NCBI RefSeq assembly: GCF_003994475.1
Contig: NZ_RZNY01000011.1
Coordinates: 124,001 to 188,000, forward strand
Length of the DNA: 64,000 bases
Direction of reading: 5' to 3'
Source of the DNA: Paenibacillus anaericanus
GTDB taxonomy: Bacteria > Bacillota > Bacilli > Paenibacillales > Paenibacillaceae
A program made the position numbers and the translations under genes. Each line of letters opens with the position of its first letter. Position 1 is the stretch's first letter. This document shows positions 25,579 to 35,327 of the stretch, piece after piece. The notes beneath the pieces were generated by a model that was not told the origin of the DNA, made no database searches, and saw nothing but the letters and a program-made list of their open reading frames with translations.

Positions 25579-27492
25579 TTATTTTCTAGCATGAATCTCT
25601 TCATTTATTTGGGCAATTATTTCTTGGATATTTATAGAGCCGAGATCCCCTTCCCCACGCTTGCGAACAGACACGCTATCGGAATTCTTCTCATTCTCAC
25701 CAATAACGAACATGTACGGAACCTTTTCCAGTTGGGCTTCACGGATTTTGTACCCTAGCTTTTCATTTCGTATATCTACTTCGACCCGAATACCGGCCTC
25801 TTCTAGCGATTTCTTTACTTTAAAAGCATGGTCGACATAGTTCTCTGACACAGGCAAAATCTTCGCTTGGACGGGTGCAAGCCACAGTGGGAATGCCCCT
25901 GAGAAATGTTCAGTTAGAATCCCTATAAAACGATCAATAGATCCATACACAGCACGATGTATAACAACAGGCTGGTGTTTTTGGTTATCCTCAGCAATAT
26001 AAGAAAGTTCGAATTTCTCAGGCATCTGGAAATCCAGTTGGATTGTCCCACACTGCCAGCTACGCTTAAGGGCATCTAGAATGTGGAAGTCGATCTTAGG
26101 TCCGTAGAAGGCTCCATCCCCTTCATTAACACGATACGAGATGCCTCGGTTCTCTAACACATTTTTCAGGGAAAGCTCCGCCTGATCCCAAAGCTCTGCT
26201 GAACCCATGTAATCCTCTGGCCGAGTGGATAATTCGACCTTGTATTCAAATCCGAACACTTGATATACATGGTCGATCAACTCAATGACACGACTTATTT
26301 CATCCTCGATTTGTTCTGGAAGAACGAACAGGTGTGCATCATCCTGACAAAAAGTACGTACTCGCATCATGCCATTTAATGCCCCTGAAAATTCATGGCG
26401 ATGAACTTGGCCAAACTCCGAAATACGGATCGGCAGTTCACGATAAGAACGCAGGCTATTTTTGAAAATAAGCATATGCCCTGGACAGTTCATCGGTTTG
26501 AGCGCGAATTTTGTTTCGTCTACATTCGTAAAGTACATGTTATCCTTGTAGTGATCCCAATGTCCTGAATGCTCCCACACCCGATTATTCATCATCAATG
26601 GCGTACGCACTTCTTCATAGCCTCTTTGTCTCTGTAATTCACGCGCGAAATCTTCAAGCTCGGTACGGATTGTCATCCCCTTTGGAAGATAGAAAGGCAT
26701 GCCAGGCGCTTCTTCTGAGAACATAAACAATTCAAGTTCTTTACCTAGCTTACGATGATCTCTCTTCTTAGCTTCCTCAAGAAAATGTAAATGCTCTTCA
26801 AGCTGTGCTTTCTTCGGAAATGAAGTTCCGTATATACGCTGTAGCATCTTGTTATTGGAATCTCCCCGCCAGTAAGCCCCTGCTACGTTCAACAGCTTAA
26901 ACGCTTTGATTCGGCCAGTTGATGGAAGATGTGGCCCTCTGCATAGATCAAAGAAATCACCTTGATCATAAATCGTTAATTCTACATCTTCAGGCAAGTC
27001 ACGAATGAGCTCCAACTTCAGGGGCTCTTCAAGTTCCTCAAAAGTTTTGATCGCTTCTGCACGGCTAATGACCCGCCGAACTATAGGTAAATTCTCTTGT
27101 GATATCTTCTCCATCTCTTTCTCGATTGTGGCAAGGTCATCCGTCGAAAGTGGTTTTTCTATATCGATATCATAATAGAATCCGTCTTCGATCACCGGTC
27201 CAATACCGAGTTTCACGGCCTTGTCTCCATAAATACGTTTAATTGCTTGAGCCATTAAATGTGCTGTACTGTGTCTATATATCTCCAGGCCATCACGGCT
27301 ATCCATCGTAACAATTTCGATGAGACTATCATGCTCAATCGGTTGGTTAAGATCTACCGTTTTGCCGTTTACCTTCCCTGCTACAGCATTTTTCTTCAGA
27401 CCTGTACTAATTGATTCTGCGACTTGTTCGATTGTGGTTCCTTGAGGATACCTCCTAATTGTTCCATCGTGCAATGTTACGTTGATCTCCAT
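25579..27492 (-). CDS. thrS: Threonyl-tRNA synthetase
   Basis: 637 residues with an N-terminal TGS domain (residues 1-62), an editing/SAD domain (HSTAHLMAQAIKRIYG near 74), the class II catalytic core (FKNSLRSYRELPIRISEFG; MNGM-type loop LNGMMRVRTFCQDDAHLF) and the C-terminal anticodon-binding domain. Zinc ligands Cys (MNCPGHM), His and His are present. It charges tRNA-Thr. Expression is controlled by the T-box leader just upstream. Confidence 0.98.
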   Translation of the reverse strand: MEINVTLHDGTIRRYPQGTTIEQVAESISTGLKKNAVAGKVNGKTVDLNQPIEHDSLIEIVTMDSRDGLEIYRHSTAHLMAQAIKRIYGDKAVKLGIGPVIEDGFYYDIDIEKPLSTDDLATIEKEMEKISQENLPIVRRVISRAEAIKTFEELEEPLKLELIRDLPEDVELTIYDQGDFFDLCRGPHLPSTGRIKAFKLLNVAGAYWRGDSNNKMLQRIYGTSFPKKAQLEEHLHFLEEAKKRDHRKLGKELELFMFSEEAPGMPFYLPKGMTIRTELEDFARELQRQRGYEEVRTPLMMNNRVWEHSGHWDHYKDNMYFTNVDETKFALKPMNCPGHMLIFKNSLRSYRELPIRISEFGQVHRHEFSGALNGMMRVRTFCQDDAHLFVLPEQIEDEISRVIELIDHVYQVFGFEYKVELSTRPEDYMGSAELWDQAELSLKNVLENRGISYRVNEGDGAFYGPKIDFHILDALKRSWQCGTIQLDFQMPEKFELSYIAEDNQKHQPVVIHRAVYGSIDRFIGILTEHFSGAFPLWLAPVQAKILPVSENYVDHAFKVKKSLEEAGIRVEVDIRNEKLGYKIREAQLEKVPYMFVIGENEKNSDSVSVRKRGEGDLGSINIQEIIAQINEEIHARK

Positions 27493-27540
27493 GATTTAGC
27501 CTCCAATTCTACCTTAATCCTGATTTTTTGAACGCAAAAA

Positions 27541-27573
27541 AACGCATCTCGTCCGTAAAGGGACGAGTGCGTT
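27541..27573 (-). terminator. Regulated terminator of the thrS T-box
   Basis: Arms AACGCATCTCGTCC and GGACGAGTGCGTT pair around a short loop, with a T-run on the minus strand. The 5' arm can instead pair with the T-box region. Confidence 0.88.
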
Positions 27574-27838
27574 CAGCTCGTGGTTCCACCCAAATTCGAC
27601 TTACATCGTGACATTCCTTGGCTTCTTAGCCTGGGATGCAGATGCAAAGTCCTTATTAGTATCTCGTAACGGGGATAAGTCGGTGTCGCTTACAACCGTG
27701 ATTAGATCGACGGGTTCAACGCCACAGCTACAAAGGGGTAAAATCTCAACCGGTTACTGGAGAAGCTCTCAGCTTAACTTCTCTCTCTGGACAGTTCGTG
27801 AAGGAAATCATGTCTTTGGTCAGTGCCAAATATTATGT
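27541..27838 (-). promoter_or_regulatory. T-box riboswitch leader of thrS
   Basis: The leader RNA starts near 27838. The T-box sequence GGGTGGAACCACG is at 27579-27591 (complement), just before the terminator hairpin 27541-27573 (14-base arms, then seven T). Uncharged tRNA-Thr should bind and favour the antiterminator. A purine-rich stem I region lies near 27740-27790. I could not fix the specifier codon with certainty. Confidence 0.92.
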
Positions 27839-27846
27839 TACGGACT

Positions 27847-27876
27847 ATATTACATAATCTTCTTTGTAGAAGTCAA
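27847..27876 (-). promoter_or_regulatory. Promoter of the thrS leader
   Basis: -35 TTGACT and -10 TAATAT on the minus strand, 18-base spacing. Confidence 0.65.
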
Positions 27877-27936
27877 GGAAAAAATCTCATTATCTTACCT
27901 CTGAATGATCTAAGAAGGCATCATAGCAACCGGATA

Positions 27937-28254
27937 TTATTTCAATGTATCTAAGTATTCTCTGATCTGACTTGGGGTTTTTGCGAATTTACTATGCAAA
28001 TGTGCCAATTTCTCACCATTTTTGAAAACAAGTAGGCTAGGTATCCCCCGGACTTCATATTTTTCCGCAAAGTCTTCAAATTGTTCTGAATCGACGGCGA
28101 AAAAATCCTTGTCTGCGTGTTCGGTAACAATATCCCCAATAAAACGATCAAGGTTCTTACAATCCGGGCACCAGCTTGCATCAAATTTCATAACCGTATA
28201 CCCATCTTTATTAATACTTTCCTGAAATTGCTCTGGGGTCTTAATTCTCTCCAT
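27937..28254 (-). CDS. Thioredoxin-like protein
   Basis: 105 residues. The redox motif is WCPDC (FDASWCPDCKNL), and the cis-Pro loop is GIPSLLVFKNG. It is a cytoplasmic thioredoxin-fold protein of the YtpP type, a probable disulfide reductase with unknown partner. GGAGG eight bases before the ATG at 28254 rules out the longer frame. No signal peptide. Confidence 0.93.
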   Translation of the reverse strand: MERIKTPEQFQESINKDGYTVMKFDASWCPDCKNLDRFIGDIVTEHADKDFFAVDSEQFEDFAEKYEVRGIPSLLVFKNGEKLAHLHSKFAKTPSQIREYLDTLK

Positions 28255-28429
28255 GTTGTTATCCTCCCTAATTGTGTATCTGTATATATAATACCCTAAT
28301 AACACAGTTTCCTGAACCCTATTTATATATTTTGCAATGCCTTTTGTTACTGAATCGCTGAAAAAAGGTCATTTGATGCTTCACTAAAAGTAGGATGTGT
28401 GAACATTCCAGGAGTTTTTATTAACAAAA

Positions 28430-28466
28430 AAGGTGGCTATCACCTGATGTCGGATGATATCCACCT
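28430..28466 (-). terminator. Terminator of the DinB-family gene
   Basis: 13-base arms AAGGTGG..TATCA with one mismatch and a T-run on the minus strand. Confidence 0.8.
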
Positions 28467-28472
28467 TCAATA

Positions 28473-28949
28473 TTAATTCGATAACAATTTCTTATACATT
28501 TTAATAGTGCTTATGTGCATGCCTTCATGGTAAATGGAGAAGCTGAGGAGTTGTTCTGGCGTTTCTAAAGTCATCCCGGAAGATGTAGTATAAGGTGGAT
28601 CGGCTTTAACCTGTAAGTTCTGGCTGAGTACTGCACGAATTCGTTCAGGCTGTTCTTGGAGTAGGGTCTTCAATTCATGAAGAGTCGGAACAGTTACGGA
28701 TTCGGGAAGACTTAACGGAGAAGTGCCTAGTCCGAATTGCTCCTTATAACCGTCAGGCAATTGTTGTGACTGGTTTGAAAAATGAAAAGCCAATCGTTCA
28801 AGGACAACATAAACATGCCCCAGATTCCAGCGGATATTATTTCTGAATCCTTCAGGGATCTGGTCGGCCATTTCTTCTGTGATACCATCCAACAATTTTA
28901 GAGTTTGACCTCTTACAAAAGTTATCTGCCTGAAAATAAAGTCTTCCAT
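28473..28949 (-). CDS. DinB-family four-helix protein
   Basis: 158 residues with a DinB/YfiT-like four-helix layout: MEDFIFRQITFVRGQTLKLLD, a first His in NLGHVYVVLERL and a terminal pair in YHEGMHISTIKMYKKL, together the usual three-His metal site. Members include bacillithiol transferases and uncharacterised stress proteins; the function here is not predictable. The ATG at 28949 is chosen from GGGAG eight bases upstream. Confidence 0.85.
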   Translation of the reverse strand: MEDFIFRQITFVRGQTLKLLDGITEEMADQIPEGFRNNIRWNLGHVYVVLERLAFHFSNQSQQLPDGYKEQFGLGTSPLSLPESVTVPTLHELKTLLQEQPERIRAVLSQNLQVKADPPYTTSSGMTLETPEQLLSFSIYHEGMHISTIKMYKKLLSN

Positions 28950-29029
28950 CTTCCTCACTCCCATCAAATTTATTCCAAATTAATTTTAACATGTATTAGT
29001 CATTAGTACATTATTACACCCAAAAAAAA

Positions 29030-29077
29030 TTACCCCACCAATAACCACTTTATTCAAAGTGTTCTTAGGTGGGGCAA
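29030..29077 (-). terminator. Terminator of the NADH dehydrogenase operon
   Basis: Arms CCCCACC/GGTGGGG plus an inner stem, followed on the minus strand by eight T. Confidence 0.8.
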
Positions 29078-29097
29078 TGTTTAGATTCTAAATTTGA

Positions 29098-30276
29098 TTA
29101 ATAAGCTAAGCTGAACAATGCATGAATGTGGGACAAGTAACGAATATTACTTGCTTCCTTCATGAGGGATGCAGGCAATCCTTTTAGCGGAGTAGAGTTA
29201 CCACCGACAATGGCTACCCCATCTTTACGCCCTAAGCTAGCAAGTGTACCTGAGTTAATAGGATTAAATGTTTCAAACGATTTATCATTCAAGAATGCAT
29301 ACAGATTGTAGCCGATCAATTCACCCATTTGCCAAGCGATTTGTGCAGTAGGTGGATACGGACGTCCGTCTGCTGCAAAGTAAACGGCACTATCACCCGC
29401 AATGAATACATCCTTGTGCGAAGTTGACTGCAAGAAATCATTTACTGTGGCACGTCCACGGTTTACTTCAAGACCTGATTCGCCAACGAGTGGATTTCCT
29501 TGTACACCACCGGTCCATACGAATGTATTCGTCACAATCTTTTGACCGTCTTTTAGATCAACGACATTGCCTTCCACATTCGTAACAGGAAGCCCGGTAA
29601 GGAATTGAACCCCACGTTTCTCTAAGCTAGTTGTAGCACGTTCAATCAATGGTTCAGGTAATACCGGAAGAATCTTCGGACCTGCTTCGACAAGTAGGAG
29701 TTTAATTTCTTTAGGGTCTACTCCATATCGCTTGGCAAGTTCTGGCATGGCATCAGCAATTTCACCCACGAGTTCAACGCCAGTTAAACCGCCACCACCA
29801 ATAAGAATAGTTGCATCGGCTTCATCTTTCGTCTTCGCATAATCACGAATACGGTCTTCAATATGATGTTGAATTCTGTTAGCGTCAGCTGCCGATTTCA
29901 ATACCATACTATTTTGTTCTAGCCCTGGAATTCCAAAATAAGCCGTTGTGCTTCCCAGACCTACGACAAGTGCATCGTAAGTGAGAGTAACGCCATCGGA
30001 TAAAGTAACTTGTTTATTGTCTACGGAAAAAGCATTCACTTTCGCAATTTTCAGATCGATATCTTTACCTGCAAAAAGCTTAGTAAGCGGCATTGCAACA
30101 GCGCGTTCTGCGGCACTACCAGCTGCAAGGCGATGCAATTCAGTAATAATTTGATGCGTAGGAAATTGATTGACTACAGTAACTTTGGCTTGCTCTTTAT
30201 TTAAATACTTACGTACGGTTAAAGCACTTAACAAACCACCATAACCTGCACCTAAGATAACGATATGTTTAGACAT
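29098..30276 (-). CDS. Type II NADH:quinone oxidoreductase (NDH-2)
   Basis: 392 residues with two nucleotide-binding folds: GAGYGG near residue 9 for FAD and ILIGGGGLTGVELVGE near 155 for NADH. IAGDSAVYF near 290 is the second FAD contact, and AQIAWQMGELIGYNLYAFL is typical of this family (YumB/YutJ-like). It passes electrons from NADH to menaquinone without proton pumping, at the inner membrane face. It follows a DUF1641 gene by 39 bases, presumably in one operon. Confidence 0.93.
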   Translation of the reverse strand: MSKHIVILGAGYGGLLSALTVRKYLNKEQAKVTVVNQFPTHQIITELHRLAAGSAAERAVAMPLTKLFAGKDIDLKIAKVNAFSVDNKQVTLSDGVTLTYDALVVGLGSTTAYFGIPGLEQNSMVLKSAADANRIQHHIEDRIRDYAKTKDEADATILIGGGGLTGVELVGEIADAMPELAKRYGVDPKEIKLLLVEAGPKILPVLPEPLIERATTSLEKRGVQFLTGLPVTNVEGNVVDLKDGQKIVTNTFVWTGGVQGNPLVGESGLEVNRGRATVNDFLQSTSHKDVFIAGDSAVYFAADGRPYPPTAQIAWQMGELIGYNLYAFLNDKSFETFNPINSGTLASLGRKDGVAIVGGNSTPLKGLPASLMKEASNIRYLSHIHALFSLAY

Positions 30277-30315
30277 AATGTTTCCTCCGTCCTTACGAAT
30301 AAGATTTGAATTTAA

Positions 30316-30759
30316 TTATTTGACTTGTTCACGTTCATTTGCGACTTGAAGGTAAGCATTCATGAAACGGAAGAGCTTCTGTGCTTGCGGGTCCTTCATC
30401 ATTTTCATCAGGCCAAAAATACCAATAGTCTCTTGACTTTCATTGGCACGATCCTTCGCCTCGATAACAGTTGCCGCCATATTTTTGACAGAACCTACGA
30501 CAGGTCCACCAAGTTCTTTAATCGCCCCTACCGTATCGCTCTTCAATATTTCATCTGAAGCGACTGACTGTACGAAGTCATAGGACTTTGTTAGTACACT
30601 TACAAGTTGTGTTATTTGGGGTAACTGTTCCACTAAAACAGTTAACGATTCCTGAACTTCTGGCTTTAAGAGCTGGTCTAAAACATCTAAATGCTCTTTA
30701 GTGACAGTTACTTTTGGTGTTTCTTGTTCAGAAAGGATTTGATTGATTGATTCTGACAT
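30316..30759 (-). CDS. DUF1641 protein paired with NDH-2
   Basis: 147 residues, helical. The C-terminal block TIGIFGLMKMMKDPQAQKLFRFMNAYLQ is the DUF1641 signature (split here across residues about 111-138); B. subtilis YrhD is a member. No signal or membrane segment. The family often lies beside oxidoreductases; here it precedes the type II NADH dehydrogenase. Function unknown, perhaps an assembly or regulatory partner (inference). Confidence 0.88.
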   Translation of the reverse strand: MSESINQILSEQETPKVTVTKEHLDVLDQLLKPEVQESLTVLVEQLPQITQLVSVLTKSYDFVQSVASDEILKSDTVGAIKELGGPVVGSVKNMAATVIEAKDRANESQETIGIFGLMKMMKDPQAQKLFRFMNAYLQVANEREQVK

Positions 30760-31064
30760 ATCTAACTCTCCTCTGCAGCAGCTTTACTGCATAATAATAT
30801 TTTTAAAAATGAACCCAATAGTACTATTATAGCATTTTTCGTGTTACATTTGTCACATACTTTTCAATCCATAAGGTTAGTATGTGATTTTTATTACATC
30901 AATTATTTATATAAATCTCAAAATACCGCATATCAGCGCGTTTTTTTCTCAGATATCATTCCATAATTTGGTTTGGTGTCGAATAACAGAAACAACAAGT
31001 GGCCCTTCCTAATGAATACCGGAAGAGCCACTTGTTGCCATGTACTAACCTGATATAGTCTACA
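30760..31064. other. Intergenic region without a gene
   Basis: About 300 AT-rich bases hold the upstream region of the DUF1641/NDH-2 operon and the terminator at 30993-31037. I see no RNA gene or reading frame in it. Confidence 0.7.
30993..31037 (-). terminator. Terminator of the DUF2935 gene
   Basis: 17-base arms starting CAACAAGTGGC with one mismatch; only a weak T-run follows on the minus strand. Confidence 0.7.
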
Positions 31065-31883
31065 TTAGATCAAAATCTCTCTTTTATTTACCTTATGTCC
31101 TGACAGGGATTGGTCAAACATATCAAGAATAATTAGAAACCGCTCAGCCTCACGAAATACGTGATCAGCAAGAAGTGGGTGAATAATGCTTTTAATCCTA
31201 CATTGATCAATCAAATCACTCGCTGTTTTCTTGAAATCTCGTAATGACTTAACTGAAACCTTGTTCTCATCAACGAATTGACTTAATAAAGGTACCGTTT
31301 GAGATTGAGGACGCATGGAGCTTAGATCGATCGCTTGAAACACTAACTGATCAAATTCAAGACTAAATTCCCGAGCCTGATCAACTAATTTTCGTTCTGA
31401 TGGATCGAGTAAATGACCAATGAATTTTGCGTGGTCTGCCATGATTTTTAAGAAAAACAGATTTTCGTCGATGATCGCATCTTGTAATGGCTCTAACTTC
31501 CCACGATTCAATTCATCTAGGCGGTTACGGAAATAGTTGGCCTCCCGACTTACATGATCAACTAGCAGTGGGAAATTATTTCCCCCTGGAAGTTTACACT
31601 GCAGTATAAGTCCTAGTATTCTTCTTTTGAAAGCCCAGATGTGGGTAGCTGCATTTTGAACTTCGGTATTAAACTCTCTAATGATCTGCGGGTCTGTATC
31701 CATTGAAAATGCATACGATCTTCTCTCGATATCCTCAAAGATGGCTTGGAATTGATTCGCCTCCGCAATGAGCTGGGTGTCTTCCGCTCTAAATCCTAAT
31801 CGCAGAAAAAACGAGTGTTCTTTCATAATCCTTGACCAAAACCGTATTTCCTCTAATGAACGAGTTACAAAGACATTGGACAT
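31065..31883 (-). CDS. DUF2935 protein
   Basis: 272 residues, all helical, with two similar halves: SLEEIRFWSRIMKEHSFFLRLGF and, later, LKIMADHAKFIGHLLDPSE, each with His/Glu residues that could bind metal as in ferritin-like DUF2935 proteins. Structural members bind metal, but the function is unknown. AGGAGGG seven bases before the ATG at 31883 fixes the start. Single gene with its own terminator. Confidence 0.88.
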   Translation of the reverse strand: MSNVFVTRSLEEIRFWSRIMKEHSFFLRLGFRAEDTQLIAEANQFQAIFEDIERRSYAFSMDTDPQIIREFNTEVQNAATHIWAFKRRILGLILQCKLPGGNNFPLLVDHVSREANYFRNRLDELNRGKLEPLQDAIIDENLFFLKIMADHAKFIGHLLDPSERKLVDQAREFSLEFDQLVFQAIDLSSMRPQSQTVPLLSQFVDENKVSVKSLRDFKKTASDLIDQCRIKSIIHPLLADHVFREAERFLIILDMFDQSLSGHKVNKREILI

Positions 31884-31964
31884 GAACATTCCCTCCTAGG
31901 GCGGCTTTAAACAAATCAACCTTCTTAGAAGATATGGTCTAGTCTTTGTCCAATATGTCAGACG

Positions 31965-34574
31965 TTATATGCTCTCCTGCTTTAATGCATCGATAATGTT
32001 TTCTTTCTTAACTTTAGAGCTGGAGTACAGCATAGCTGAGCTGACTAGAAGGAATACCGCAATAATTACGTATACAATACTTTTCCATGGAAGAGTGAAT
32101 TCATAATTAAAACTGTTCATGAGTGATCTGTGTACCAAATACATGACGAGAACGCTAATCGGAAGCCCATAAAGCAATGACTTTATCCCATAAAATATAC
32201 TTTCATAATTAATCATTTTATTAAAACCCTTGGGTGTCATCCCAATTGACTTAAGCATCGCAAATTCACGTTTGCGAAGGGATATGCTTGTGGAGATCGT
32301 ATTAAAGATATTAGCAATAGAGATCGACGTAATTAATGCGATAAATCCGTAGGTAAATACCGACATCAACATGATCATTTGTTCATCTTGTTGTCTAATT
32401 TGAAAAACATTAAGTACATACATATTGCTTTCAACTAATTCTTCGATTCCTTGTTGAGTTGCTAAGGGATTATTACTTTTCAGATAAAAGGCGGTCTGAA
32501 TGTCAAAGTTTTGCTTATCAATCAACATTTGATTCATAACGGTTTCGGAAACTACAATATTCAATCCACCTAGTCCTGCTGGATAAATCCCCATAGGTAG
32601 TTGATCTGTCAATGCAGCAACTTCCACCTTGGTTAAAGGTTTATCTTCACCTGTTTGGTTTTCTACATACGTTAAATCAAGACTTTGGCCAATCTTCGTA
32701 TATATAGCCTTTGTTTCAACATACTTCTTCGCTACTTCATCTTCATATCTGGTTGTATCAATCACAATTGCATTGAGTTGATTCGGATCTTGAAGATGTT
32801 CGTACTTTGCACCAATTGCTGTTGTATAAGCTTGCAGACTTTCATCACTTAGTGCATTGATAATAACGTAGTAAGGATATTTCCCATCTGTAAGTAAACT
32901 CTTATCATTTTTAACCATCTCTTGCAATTCAGGTGCGATCACAGCTTCCTCAATTTTAGAGTATGCATGCAGATTTTTAATAACGTTATATTCCGTAATA
33001 TCATCCAAACTTAAGATCGATTTTAATAATCGATTAGATTTATCAGCTGGTTCGTTATACGTGGATACCTGAATATCATAATTTACACCCTCCTGTGAGA
33101 GTTCCAGTGATTTATGCAAGTTGGAGGTGAAAAAGGATACCGCTAGGAACAAAACAATACTGATAATAAGGGAAAACACGGTTGCCTGGTACCTGCGTTT
33201 GTTCCTCTTTAAGTTTTTCAGTCCTATTTCTGCTTCGATACCGAATAGTTTACGAACCAATTTGGATGTCTTGACTGCCTTGCCCGTCAGCTTAACATCT
33301 GTAGTCTGCCGGATCGCCTCAATTGCAGAGATCTTAGAGGCTTTTCTTGCAGGGAGATATGTTGAAATAAATATCGTTAGCATCGAAACACCACAAGCGA
33401 TCAATATGGACCATGGTGTAACGATCACAGTTAGCTGTTCTGTTATTCCGAGTGCACCTTCGATAATCGAATTAATAAACAAAAAGGTGATACCAATCCC
33501 CACAAGTCCGCTAATAATCCCAATGGGAATGCTGATCAAGCCGATGATAACTCCCTCAAAGAACACGGAATTTCTCTTTTGCCTTTTAGTAGCACCCACA
33601 CTCGAAAGCATACCTAAGTGCCTTGCACGTTCCGAGACGGAAATAGCGAACGCATTATATATTAATGAAACAGAGCCAATAATAATGACCGCCATAATGA
33701 TCACCGACATTGACATAATTAAGCCTTGTAGACTGTCATCATTCGTTATGCCATAATAACGCAATAAATCGTTGTTAAATGCTATGGATTGCTTATCTAT
33801 CTTATTTTCTTGCGCTACATCCTCTGCATGAGAATATAGAGACTTCTTGACCTTATTTAGCACAACTGTCGCATGAACTGTATCGTCCGCACCCATTATA
33901 TTCTCATCCACATAACTAATGACAGTATATCCAGGTGCCCATGTCGGTTCCCAAGTAGGACGATCTATTATGCCAACAACCGTATAAGTAGCTGTTGTAG
34001 TATTTCGTAACGTTTCAGTTAATTCACCATTCTCAGCTTGTAATGAATTATGCTGCACTAATACTTGATCATTACCCTCACTATCAACCCCTAATCGTTC
34101 TCCAATATCAAGAGTTAACGTATCCCCGATTTTGTACTCTACTTTGGCCGTTTTCGCAATTTCCTCTGAAATAACAATCTCATCATTAGCTTGTGGGAGC
34201 CTTCCTTTATTCAACTTGATCGGAAATTGTTCAAACCCTTGAGTATTATACTCTTTGATAAACAAATAAGGTTTATTGTCATTTTGACTCCCTTTTAAAA
34301 GGGAAAATCCACGATCTCTTGAAATGACAAGCTCTTTTGTGGCGTCATCAGCCTTAATCGCTTCAAGTTGAGTCTTATTCACATCTTTGTATAGGACATG
34401 CCACTCCCCATTCGTAGCAATGCTTTGTCTTTGCATGAGTCCCATGAAAGAGACACCAAGTGTAGCGACAGCTGTCACCATGGCTACGGAAATAATAACT
34501 CCGATAATGGTTATAAGCGTTCGTCGTTTATTTTTCTTCAAGTGTCTTATCGTTAGTTTGTTGACAATATTCAT
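31965..34574 (-). CDS. ABC transporter permease with two FtsX domains
   Basis: 869 residues. Helix 1 near residues 20-45 is followed by a large extracellular MacB-like domain, three helices near 280-400 (first FtsX domain), another helix near 455-475, a second extracellular domain, and a final three-helix FtsX domain near 730-860 (LRKREFAMLKSIGMTPKGF is a typical FtsX loop). Such proteins export or sense peptides and lipids, often in peptide antibiotic resistance. The start overlaps the ATPase stop by four bases. Together with kinase and regulator genes upstream it forms a sensing/detoxification module (inference). Confidence 0.92.
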   Translation of the reverse strand: MNIVNKLTIRHLKKNKRRTLITIIGVIISVAMVTAVATLGVSFMGLMQRQSIATNGEWHVLYKDVNKTQLEAIKADDATKELVISRDRGFSLLKGSQNDNKPYLFIKEYNTQGFEQFPIKLNKGRLPQANDEIVISEEIAKTAKVEYKIGDTLTLDIGERLGVDSEGNDQVLVQHNSLQAENGELTETLRNTTTATYTVVGIIDRPTWEPTWAPGYTVISYVDENIMGADDTVHATVVLNKVKKSLYSHAEDVAQENKIDKQSIAFNNDLLRYYGITNDDSLQGLIMSMSVIIMAVIIIGSVSLIYNAFAISVSERARHLGMLSSVGATKRQKRNSVFFEGVIIGLISIPIGIISGLVGIGITFLFINSIIEGALGITEQLTVIVTPWSILIACGVSMLTIFISTYLPARKASKISAIEAIRQTTDVKLTGKAVKTSKLVRKLFGIEAEIGLKNLKRNKRRYQATVFSLIISIVLFLAVSFFTSNLHKSLELSQEGVNYDIQVSTYNEPADKSNRLLKSILSLDDITEYNVIKNLHAYSKIEEAVIAPELQEMVKNDKSLLTDGKYPYYVIINALSDESLQAYTTAIGAKYEHLQDPNQLNAIVIDTTRYEDEVAKKYVETKAIYTKIGQSLDLTYVENQTGEDKPLTKVEVAALTDQLPMGIYPAGLGGLNIVVSETVMNQMLIDKQNFDIQTAFYLKSNNPLATQQGIEELVESNMYVLNVFQIRQQDEQMIMLMSVFTYGFIALITSISIANIFNTISTSISLRKREFAMLKSIGMTPKGFNKMINYESIFYGIKSLLYGLPISVLVMYLVHRSLMNSFNYEFTLPWKSIVYVIIAVFLLVSSAMLYSSSKVKKENIIDALKQESI

Positions 34575-35254
34575 GGACGAATCACCTCGTTATTGGCAAT
34601 CCTTCCATCTTCAATGGTAATGACTCTATCCGCTTGCAGCGCAATTCGTTCATCGTGAGTGATAACGATTAGCGTTTGATTAAAGGTTTTATTAAACATT
34701 TTTAGCAAGTCAATGATCTCACTACTATTCTTACTATCCAAATTACCGGTTGGCTCGTCCGCCAGCATAATAGCAGGATTACTAATTAGCGCACGACCAA
34801 TCGACACACGCTGCTGTTGTCCACCTGACAACTGGTTAGGCAGATGATTTAAACGATCTTTCAGATTTAGAATCTTCACGATATCAGCAAATTGCTTCTT
34901 ATCTACCCGATGTTGATCCAGCAACAAAGGAAGCGTAATATTCTCTTCTACCGTTAGGACAGGAATCAGGTTATAAAACTGATAAATCAACCCTATTTGT
35001 CTGCGTCTAAAAATCGCCAGTTGAGTTTCGTCTAAGTTATAAATATCCGTGTTATCGACGAATACTTTCCCGCTTGTAGGTCGATCCACACCGCCCAGCA
35101 TGTGCAAAATCGTTGATTTACCCGAACCAGACGGGCCGATAATGGCAACGAATTCCCCTTTTTTCACTGAAAAGGATACATCATCAAGCGCCTTAACCGC
35201 AGTTTCGCCTTTACCATATGTTTTAGATAGATTTTCAATTGTTAAAATATCCAT
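34571..35254 (-). CDS. ABC transporter ATP-binding protein (LolD/MacB type)
   Basis: 227 residues. Walker [10 protein letters not shown] at 40-48, Q-loop near [12 protein letters not shown], signature LSGGQQQRV near 142, Walker [13 protein letters not shown] near 160 and switch His in VITHDE. This class powers FtsX-type permeases, here the one encoded directly downstream with a 4-base overlap. It is 73 bases after the kinase gene. Confidence 0.96.
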   Translation of the reverse strand: MDILTIENLSKTYGKGETAVKALDDVSFSVKKGEFVAIIGPSGSGKSTILHMLGGVDRPTSGKVFVDNTDIYNLDETQLAIFRRRQIGLIYQFYNLIPVLTVEENITLPLLLDQHRVDKKQFADIVKILNLKDRLNHLPNQLSGGQQQRVSIGRALISNPAIMLADEPTGNLDSKNSSEIIDLLKMFNKTFNQTLIVITHDERIALQADRVITIEDGRIANNEVIRP

Positions 35255-35327
35255 TATATTAGACCTCCATTTTGATTATGAGATCAGTATATCGGTCTAT
35301 AATGACTTTCAAGTGACTGTAATGTGA

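Noticed and set aside
27608-27904. 98-residue plus-strand frame
   Set aside because: It lies entirely over the thrS T-box leader and its promoter on the minus strand; the protein has no recognisable features.
33121-33756. 211-residue plus-strand frame
   Set aside because: Antisense shadow of the FtsX-type permease gene; hydrophobic only because it mirrors membrane-helix codons.
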